A DNA stretch of 40,613 nt. It comes from Saprospiraceae bacterium (GTDB taxonomy: Bacteria > Bacteroidota > Bacteroidia > Chitinophagales > Saprospiraceae). Shown here piece after piece: positions 34,839 to 40,613 of this stretch. Where the stretch lies: the NCBI GenBank assembly GCA_020631105.1, contig JAHDHW010000029.1:1-40613 (forward strand), written 5' to 3'. The position numbers were made by a program, and so were the translations under genes. The number at the start of each line of letters is the position of its first letter. The first letter of the stretch is position 1. The notes below the pieces were generated by a model. That model saw only the letters and a program-made list of their open reading frames with translations, made no database searches and was not told the DNA's origin.

Positions 34839-34908
34839 AATTAGGGCTACATAGTATACTCTCTCGATTCCACTCAATATAAAATTTAATATCCTAATCA
34901 ACAGCAAA
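34839..34908. promoter_or_regulatory. Divergent promoter region of the form I operon and the XdhC gene
   Basis: A 70-base gap separates the start codons of the minus-strand membrane protein and the plus-strand XdhC/CoxI gene. It must hold, or lie near, the start sites of both units. I could not find an exact TAnnTTTG box on either strand, so no promoter is placed; it is listed because it is the only divergent gap at the head of the form I set. Confidence 0.4.
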
Positions 34909-35943
34909 ATGAAAGAATTGTTTTCAAATATTGACAATTGGGCAAATAAAAATAAAGCATTCGCCATTGCAACCGTTACAAAAACCTGGGGGTCTTCTCC
35001 CCGTCCAGTAGGTTCTACCATGATTATTTCGGAAGAAATGGAGATGGCTGGTTCGGTCAGCGGAGGCTGTGTAGAAGGTGCAGTACTGAAAGCAGCAAAT
35101 GAAGTAATCGCAAATGGTGGTGGAAAAAAACTAGCATTTGGAGTAACGGATGAAGAAGCGTGGCAAGTGGGGCTGAGCTGTGGTGGTAGTATTCAGGTTT
35201 ACCTCGAACGATTTATGGGTACGGATGAAAGAGCTGCTGAAAAAGAAGTTTGGAAGACCTTAAAAGAGTGTTTATCCAATAACCAGCCGTGCGTTCTACT
35301 TACCCGACTAGTTGACGGGATGAATGATCATATCTTGGTTAAACCGGATGGTAGTTATGTTGGAACAGCGCCTTCAGCGGAGCTTTCAGCGCTGGCACTA
35401 CAAGCGTATAAAGAAAGAAAAAACCAGGTTTTCGAAATTGGGGACCAACAATATTTTGCACAGGTATTTGCCCGTAAATCTCAAATGTTGGTGATTGGAG
35501 CAGCGCACATTACTGCAGATTTGGTCCAGCTTGCAAAAATGTATGATTTTGAAACGATCGTCATTGATCCCCGCGGTGTATTCACAAACAAAACTCAATT
35601 TAATAGCCCTCCAGATCAGTTGTTTGAAAAATATCCTCAGGAAGTATTGGACGAATTTACCTTAGACGCCTACACTTATGCGGTAATTTTATCGCATGAC
35701 CCAAAGATTGATGATAATGCATTGCATGTCTTACTCCGTTCTGATGTCGCATACATCGGTGCTTTGGGAAGCCGCAAAACGCAGGCAAAAAGAGTAACTC
35801 GTTTGACGGAAGCCGGTTTTACGGAAGAGGAGTTATCTAGAATTCACGCACCCATTGGTGTAGATATTAAAGCTAAAAAACCACGTGAGATTGCCCTGAG
35901 TATCATGGGAGAAATCATACGGGTTCAAAATGAGTTTCTATAA
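34909..35943 (+). CDS. XdhC/CoxI-family maturation protein
   Basis: 344-residue cytoplasmic protein that probably binds the molybdenum cofactor for a xanthine dehydrogenase-family enzyme. The N-terminal domain has the canonical AGSVSGGCVEGAV (47-59, Cys54), and the C-terminal Rossmann domain has LVIGAAHITADLVQLA, ALGSRKTQAKR and RIHAPIGVDIKAKKPREIALSI. Unlike the coxF-like protein it has the standard motifs and no YHS domain. It lies divergent from the form I set and on the same strand as, but 0.8 kb before, the form II coxS, with a haloacid dehalogenase gene between on the other strand. Confidence 0.92.
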   Translation: MKELFSNIDNWANKNKAFAIATVTKTWGSSPRPVGSTMIISEEMEMAGSVSGGCVEGAVLKAANEVIANGGGKKLAFGVTDEEAWQVGLSCGGSIQVYLERFMGTDERAAEKEVWKTLKECLSNNQPCVLLTRLVDGMNDHILVKPDGSYVGTAPSAELSALALQAYKERKNQVFEIGDQQYFAQVFARKSQMLVIGAAHITADLVQLAKMYDFETIVIDPRGVFTNKTQFNSPPDQLFEKYPQEVLDEFTLDAYTYAVILSHDPKIDDNALHVLLRSDVAYIGALGSRKTQAKRVTRLTEAGFTEEELSRIHAPIGVDIKAKKPREIALSIMGEIIRVQNEFL

Positions 35944-35969
35944 AGTATCGAATACTAAATGCTATCATT

Positions 35970-36653
35970 TTATTCAAAGTACTGAATCACCGCATTTAGA
36001 CTATCGACTTCAATCACCTGTCCGAAGGGTAAGGACTCTTTCGTTTCATTGTATTGATTCACCCAAATTGCGTCCAAACCAAAGGTGCTCGCACCACTCA
36101 CATCCCATTGATTTGAAGAAAAGAAAAGTGCATCCTCTTTCTTTACATCAAGCTGATTTAATGCCATTTGATAGACCTCAGGACTGGGTTTATATTTGCG
36201 GATTTGATCAACAGAGAGCAGGGCATCTAAATCTTTATGAATGCCCGTTCGAGTAGCTCCATTTTTTAACATTTGTGGCGTACCATTAGAAAGGATGGCT
36301 GTTTGTTTTCCATTAACTCGGAGAGTTTTCAGGAGTGCTTCAGCTGAACTGATCAGCGTAGGTTGGTCGTAAACTGGTAACAATAGTTCTGCGATCCGTT
36401 CGTCCGCCACACCTACTTTTCGCATCGCATAATCCAAAGCTTCTTTGGTTACTTCATTGAACGGGACATAAGCATTCATTTGGTTCCGAAGCCAGCTATA
36501 TTCCAATTGTTTTTTCCTCCAGATTAATAATAATTCGCCAGCCTTACGACCGATGATCCTTTCCAAAGAGTCTTCCAATGGCATGGTCTTAAACAATGTC
36601 CCAAATGCGTCAAAAATAAAGGTCGATTTTCTATAAAAAAGGTCCTTAGCCAT
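35970..36653 (-). CDS. Haloacid dehalogenase type II (L-2-haloacid dehalogenase)
   Basis: 227-residue HAD-superfamily hydrolase that should replace the halogen of L-2-haloacids with hydroxyl. The nucleophile is Asp15 in FDAFGTL; position +2 is Phe, not the Asp of HAD phosphatases. Other type II residues are present: Arg46 and Arg56 in WRKKQLEYSWLR, SNG (122-124), Lys155 in KYKPSPEVY, and SSNQWDVSGA (179-188). The real substrate may be another small acid. It is a single gene on the minus strand between two plus-strand genes; two TAnnTTTG-like boxes lie before it. Confidence 0.88.
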   Translation of the reverse strand: MAKDLFYRKSTFIFDAFGTLFKTMPLEDSLERIIGRKAGELLLIWRKKQLEYSWLRNQMNAYVPFNEVTKEALDYAMRKVGVADERIAELLLPVYDQPTLISSAEALLKTLRVNGKQTAILSNGTPQMLKNGATRTGIHKDLDALLSVDQIRKYKPSPEVYQMALNQLDVKKEDALFFSSNQWDVSGASTFGLDAIWVNQYNETKESLPFGQVIEVDSLNAVIQYFE

Positions 36654-36702
36654 GAATTCAAAATTTATAGTAGATTTTACAGCCTCTTCCGTGATTTTGT
36701 GC

Positions 36703-36729
36703 CAAAATTAATTAAATTAGCCAAACATA
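36703..36729 (-). promoter_or_regulatory. Two possible -7 boxes for the haloacid dehalogenase gene
   Basis: On the minus strand, TAATTTTG (36703-36710) and TATGTTTG (36722-36729) both match TAnnTTTG. Neither has a TTTG at exactly 19-21 bases upstream, but the position, 50-76 bases before the start codon, is suitable. They lie in the 106-base gap shared with the divergent form II coxS, for which no exact plus-strand box was found. Confidence 0.35.
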
Positions 36730-36759
36730 TTTTCGAACCCTATAAATCTTTATTCAACT

Positions 36760-37239
36760 ATGCATGCAAAAATTTCGGTTACCGTTAATGGTAAAGTTTA
36801 TGAGCGTACAGTTGAGCCAAGAACCCTTTTGGTGTATTTTCTGCGTGAAGAACTAAGCCTAACAGGGACACATATTGGTTGTGACACTAGTAGCTGTGGT
36901 GCTTGTACGGTACACCTCGATGGGAAAGCTCTAAAATCTTGTACGATGTTAGCCGTTCAGGCTGATGGATGTCAAGTAACTACAATTGAAGGGATGGCAC
37001 AGAATGGAGAAATGCATCCGTTACAGACTGGTTTTCATGAGGAGCATGGTCTACAGTGTGGATTCTGTACTCCAGGTATGATTATGGTCGCTGCTGACCT
37101 TTTAGAAAACAACCCTGATCCAAGTGAGCATGAGATTCGTGAAGCTTTGGAAGGTAATTTCTGCCGTTGTACCGGGTACCATAACATCGTGCGTTCTATC
37201 CAGCACGCAGCTAAGCGAATGCAAACTGCAACCGCTTAA
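36760..37239 (+). CDS. coxS: Form II CO dehydrogenase-like small subunit (two [2Fe-2S] clusters)
   Basis: 159-residue iron-sulfur subunit. Cluster ligands are Cys41, Cys46, Cys49 (CDTSSCGAC), Cys61, Cys100, Cys103 (CGFC), Cys135 and Cys137 (CRC), at the same positions as in the form I protein of this window. It is the first gene of a plus-strand S-L-M set, the order typical of form II, with coxL 67 bases downstream. The gene symbol follows common usage; the substrate of form II enzymes is not settled. Confidence 0.92.
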   Translation: MHAKISVTVNGKVYERTVEPRTLLVYFLREELSLTGTHIGCDTSSCGACTVHLDGKALKSCTMLAVQADGCQVTTIEGMAQNGEMHPLQTGFHEEHGLQCGFCTPGMIMVAADLLENNPDPSEHEIREALEGNFCRCTGYHNIVRSIQHAAKRMQTATA

Positions 37240-37306
37240 TTGTTTGGTATTTCTTTGGCCTACGTGCCGATTATTTATTTCTCTTTAACTCAATAACTGA
37301 AAAGAT

Positions 37307-39667
37307 ATGACTTTAATAGGATCCTCAGTCAAACGCGTGGAAGACAAACGCTTCTTGACAGGTAAAGGTCAATATACCGATGATATCAAAATACCCGGTA
37401 TGACTTATGCTTGTTTTGTGCGAAGTCCACATGCGCATGCAAAAATAAATGGTGTAGATACTTCCAGAGCAGAATCAATGCCGGGAGTTGTAAAAATATA
37501 TACGGGAGCAGATGTTGCTGAACTTAATGGTGTGCCTACCGGGTGGCAGGTAAATTTCATCAATGGTGAAACCATGAAAGAACCTAAGCACCCACTATTG
37601 GTTGCGGATAAGGTAAAACACCTTGGTGATGCGGTCGCAATGGTGATCGCTGATTCGTATGCGGAAGCAAAAGATGCGGTGGATGCGATAGTGGTAGATT
37701 ATGAGCCATTACCCGCAGTAGTTAATCCGAAGGATGCTGCCGCTGAAGGTGCTCCAAAAGTACACGATGATCTGCCGGACAATATGTGTTTTGATTGGCA
37801 GCTTGGTAATGAAAAAGCAGATGTAGATCAAGCTATCGCAAATGCTCATCATGTTACTAAACTGGAATTCATAAACCAACGGGTGGTTCCGAATGCCATG
37901 GAGCCCAGAAGTGCCATAGGTCACTATGAAGACCAAAATGAAAAGTATACCCTTTACACTTCCACTCAGAATCCGCATTTAGTAAGATTATTACTTTGTG
38001 CATTCGTTCTTGGGATTCCAGAACATAAAGTGAGAGTTGTTGCTCCGGATGTAGGAGGTGGATTTGGTTCGAAAATATTCCACTATACGGAAGAAGCACT
38101 TGTCATTTGGGCATCTAAAGAAATCGGCCGACCAATTAAATGGACTGCTGAGCGACGGGAAAGTTTCCTGACTGATGCTCATGGACGTGATCACGTAACT
38201 ACAGCAGAACTTGGCCTGGATGCAGAAGGTAATTTTACCGCTTTACGGGTAAAGACTCACGCTAACCTGGGTGCTTATCTTTCAACCTTTGCACCTGCGG
38301 TACCTACATATTTGCATGGTACTTTATTGCAAGGACTGTACACTACTCCATTAATCCACGTACATGTTGATGCGATGTTTACGCATACTAATGCTGTAGA
38401 TGCATATCGGGGAGCAGGACGACCTGAAGCCACCTACCTATTGGAGCGACTGATAGATACAGCAGCTTTAGAAACCGGAATGGATCCGGTAGAATTGAGA
38501 AGAAAAAACTTTATCGATGCATTTGATGGTGTAGATCAACCAGGGTATCAGACTCAAGTTGCATTACAGTATGATAGTGGAGATTATCATAAAGTATTAG
38601 ACAGAGCACTTGAGATGGTCGGATACGAAGAATTCCGAAAAGAACAAGCTGCACTTGATAATGGAAAATTAATTGGAATTGGTTTCTCAACCTATATCGA
38701 AGCTTGTGGTATTGCTCCATCTGCTGTTGTAGGTGCTTTAGGTGCCAGAGCTGGTCTATTTGAGTCTGCTCAGGTACGAGTTCAACCTACGGGTAAAGTA
38801 AGTGTATACTCGGGATCTCATTCACATGGTCAGGGGCACGAAACTACCTTTGCGCAGATTGTTGCAGATCGATTTGGTATTCCGATGGAGGATGTAGAAA
38901 TCGTCCATGGTGACTCTGAAGCCGTAGCATTTGGAATGGGAACCTACGGATCTCGAAGTCTCGCCGTTGGTGGATCAGCGATTGTTAAATCCATGGATAA
39001 AGTCATGGAAAAAGGTACTAAGATTGCTGCTCACCTACTGGAGGCCAATCCGGATGATCTCGAATTCGGAGAAGGAAAGTGGACCGTAAAAGGAACCGAC
39101 AAATCTGTTGGCTTTGGTGATGTATCACTCACTGCCTATGTCCCGCATAATTATCCAGAAGGCTTAGAGCCAGGACTTGACTTTAGTAGTTTCTATGATC
39201 CTGCGAACTTCACTTATCCATTCGGAGCTCACGTAGCTATCGTGGAAATTGACAAAGAAACAGGTAAGGTTACACTGAAACGTTTTATTGCAGTTGATGA
39301 TGTAGGGAATGTAATTAACCCAATGATCGTTGATGGTCAAATTCACGGAGGTTTGGCTCAGGGAATTGGGCAAGCTTTACATGAAGGAACGATTTATTCA
39401 GAAGATGGTCAGCTTATCAATGGTACTTACATGGATTATGTAATGCCAAGAGCAGATGATTTCCCAATGTTTGAAATCGATCGTACCGTCACTCCATGTC
39501 CCCACAACCCTCTTGGTGTCAAAGGTGCTGGAGAAGCTGGTTGTATCGGTTCAACACCTGCAGTAGTAAATGCTGTAATGGATGCACTTAAAGGATATGG
39601 CATTCATGATGTAGAAATGCCGGTTACTTCCGAAAAGGTCTGGAACGTCATCCATGGAAACAGTTAA
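37307..39667 (+). CDS. coxL: Form II CO dehydrogenase-like molybdenum large subunit
   Basis: 786-residue molybdenum hydroxylase of the xanthine dehydrogenase family. The active-site loop reads AYRGAGR (366-372, bases 38402-38422), the form II signature, so the copper-ligand cysteine of true CODH is absent. The catalytic glutamate is in KGAGEAGCIG (Glu743), and VGGGFGSK (249-256) binds the cofactor. Form II proteins are often named CO dehydrogenase, but their physiological substrate is mostly unproven and may be an aldehyde, purine or aromatic compound. The coxM partner starts 66 bases downstream, and that gap holds two short AT-rich hairpins. Confidence 0.92.
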   Translation: MTLIGSSVKRVEDKRFLTGKGQYTDDIKIPGMTYACFVRSPHAHAKINGVDTSRAESMPGVVKIYTGADVAELNGVPTGWQVNFINGETMKEPKHPLLVADKVKHLGDAVAMVIADSYAEAKDAVDAIVVDYEPLPAVVNPKDAAAEGAPKVHDDLPDNMCFDWQLGNEKADVDQAIANAHHVTKLEFINQRVVPNAMEPRSAIGHYEDQNEKYTLYTSTQNPHLVRLLLCAFVLGIPEHKVRVVAPDVGGGFGSKIFHYTEEALVIWASKEIGRPIKWTAERRESFLTDAHGRDHVTTAELGLDAEGNFTALRVKTHANLGAYLSTFAPAVPTYLHGTLLQGLYTTPLIHVHVDAMFTHTNAVDAYRGAGRPEATYLLERLIDTAALETGMDPVELRRKNFIDAFDGVDQPGYQTQVALQYDSGDYHKVLDRALEMVGYEEFRKEQAALDNGKLIGIGFSTYIEACGIAPSAVVGALGARAGLFESAQVRVQPTGKVSVYSGSHSHGQGHETTFAQIVADRFGIPMEDVEIVHGDSEAVAFGMGTYGSRSLAVGGSAIVKSMDKVMEKGTKIAAHLLEANPDDLEFGEGKWTVKGTDKSVGFGDVSLTAYVPHNYPEGLEPGLDFSSFYDPANFTYPFGAHVAIVEIDKETGKVTLKRFIAVDDVGNVINPMIVDGQIHGGLAQGIGQALHEGTIYSEDGQLINGTYMDYVMPRADDFPMFEIDRTVTPCPHNPLGVKGAGEAGCIGSTPAVVNAVMDALKGYGIHDVEMPVTSEKVWNVIHGNS

Positions 39668-39719
39668 TATTGTTGATCAATATTAGCTTAAGTGATAATT
39701 TAATTTTTCATTGAAAAAT
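39666..39719 (+). repeat. Two short AT-rich hairpins between form II coxL and coxM
   Basis: AATATTG/CAATATT (39666-39684, 5-base loop) begins at the coxL stop codon, and ATTTTTC/GAAAAAT (39703-39719, 3-base loop) ends 14 bases before coxM. Both have perfect 7-base arms but are AT-rich and weak; an RNA processing role is possible, termination unlikely. Confidence 0.3.
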
Positions 39720-39733
39720 GTAAACTAAAAAAT

Positions 39734-40561
39734 ATGATTCCTTCTCAAGTGGCCTATCAACGGCCAACGAATATAAATGATGCTTTACAGTTGATCAACG
39801 ACTTGGGAGACGACTGTAAAATACTCGCAGGCGGGCATAGTCTCATTCCGGTAATGAAACTGCGCTTAAACGATCCGGAAAATCTGATTGATATTACAGG
39901 TATCGCGGAGCTTAAAGAAATTCGCGATAACGAAAAATCAATTACCATTGGTGCCTGTGCGACTCATGCTGATATAGCTAATAATGCTGCACTTAAAGCA
40001 GCTTGTCCAATGATCCCTCATGCTGCCAGTATGATTGGTGATATTCAGGTTCGTAACTTCGGGACAATTGGCGGTAGTATTGCTCACGCAGATCCTGCGG
40101 CTGACTGGCCAGCAGTTCTCTTGGCATCTAATGCCTCTGTCGTTGTTAAAAGTGTAAACGGACAAAGAGAGGTAGACATTGATCAATTCTTTAAGGGCTT
40201 ATTTCAGACAGCCGTTGAAGATGGAGAAATGATTACTGCAATCCGTATCCCTAAGACTGGGTTTAACAAGAACTCTACTTATGTAAAGTTTGTACAACCT
40301 GCATCTCGATTTGCGATTGTAGGCTGCGCAGCAGCTATCGATAAGGATAGTGAAATTCGTGTTGCATTTAGCGGCGTGAGTGCTACTCCTTTCCGGGATA
40401 CCGGCATCGAAAATGCACTCAAAGAAGGTCAATCTGTCGAAAGCGCAACTGCAAATATTGCAGAAGGCGTAAGTGTCATGAGTGATCACTTTGCTAAAGC
40501 GAATTACCGTAAGCACCTGGCAGGCGTTTATGCTCGAAAGGCTTTGAGTCAGCTTGTGTAA
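39734..40561 (+). CDS. coxM: Form II CO dehydrogenase-like medium subunit (FAD)
   Basis: 275-residue FAD subunit with AGGHS (32-36) and TIGG (111-114), as in the form I protein, and the CO dehydrogenase flavoprotein C-terminal domain (VAFSGVSATPFRD region). It completes the plus-strand S-L-M heterotrimer. The remaining 52 bases of the window (40562-40613) contain no visible terminator, so more genes of the unit, for example a coxG- or coxD-like gene, could follow. Confidence 0.92.
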   Translation: MIPSQVAYQRPTNINDALQLINDLGDDCKILAGGHSLIPVMKLRLNDPENLIDITGIAELKEIRDNEKSITIGACATHADIANNAALKAACPMIPHAASMIGDIQVRNFGTIGGSIAHADPAADWPAVLLASNASVVVKSVNGQREVDIDQFFKGLFQTAVEDGEMITAIRIPKTGFNKNSTYVKFVQPASRFAIVGCAAAIDKDSEIRVAFSGVSATPFRDTGIENALKEGQSVESATANIAEGVSVMSDHFAKANYRKHLAGVYARKALSQLV

Positions 40562-40613
40562 TTATAGAGTTTAGACGAAGCGTTTGGGGCTATTAATTAT
40601 TAGCGCAAGTTGC

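Noticed and set aside
34839-35021. Longer start for the CPFC membrane protein (in-frame ATG at 35021)
   Set aside because: It would overlap the start of the divergent XdhC gene by over 100 bases and the added 61 residues look like antisense of that gene; the start at 34838 gives CNQRC near the N-terminus and a compact four-helix protein.
35944-35956. Terminator between the XdhC gene and the haloacid dehalogenase gene
   Set aside because: AGTAT-CGA-ATACT has only 5-base arms and no U-tail.
36728-36735. Plus-strand -7 box TATTTTCG for form II coxS
   Set aside because: It deviates from TAnnTTTG at one position and the nearest TTTG is 28 bases upstream, outside the 19-21 base spacing.
37709-39373. 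Several open frames antisense to the form II coxL
   Set aside because: They are shadows of a strongly coding gene, with no start signal, domain or neighbour context.

Overview
The window comes from a Bacteroidota chromosome, probably the Saprospiria/Lewinella side of the phylum. That lineage guess is inference; the phylum call rests on a C-terminal type IX secretion (T9SS) sorting domain, lipoproteins and secreted proteins of typical Bacteroidota style, an AT-rich base composition and a TAnnTTTG-type promoter. I see no tRNA, rRNA, insertion sequence, CRISPR array or prophage, and no gene-free stretch longer than about 250 bases.

Left part (1-12850, all minus strand): an exopolysaccharide locus read from right to left. 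It has an outer-membrane export lipoprotein (Wza type), a Wzc-like chain-length protein with an eroded kinase domain, a flippase, a glycosyltransferase, a polymerase/ligase, then an unusual nucleotidyltransferase-like plus thymidylate-kinase-like fusion, a hexapeptide acyltransferase and three more glycosyltransferases. Together they would build, flip, polymerise and export a surface glycan.

Middle part (13096-25629): mixed genes. lipB with a small conserved partner, an orphan TPR sensor kinase, an orphan peptide-type solute-binding lipoprotein, a TolB-like propeller lipoprotein with a clear promoter and a strong bidirectional terminator, a secreted right-handed beta-helix protein beside a small T9SS cargo protein, an FMN reductase, a metallo-beta-lactamase-fold hydrolase, and the chromosome partition pair parA-parB.

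Right part (25630-40561): an aerobic carbon monoxide dehydrogenase region, the most interesting part. On the minus strand lies a form I cluster in the order M-S-L-G-D-E-F; its large subunit carries the form I signature AYRCSFR with the copper-ligand cysteine. Upstream of coxM, possibly in the same operon, sit a BNR-repeat protein and a small CPFC membrane protein. On the plus strand lies a second set in the order S-L-M whose large subunit carries AYRGAGR, the form II signature. Between them are a second XdhC/CoxI protein and a haloacid dehalogenase. The form I XdhC/CoxF protein has a YHS metal-binding domain fused to its C-terminus, a possible link to copper insertion. One hairpin with a U-rich tail separates coxL from coxG and may set the ratio of enzyme to accessory proteins.

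Limits: all calls are from reading the sequence; no database search, structure prediction or alignment was run.
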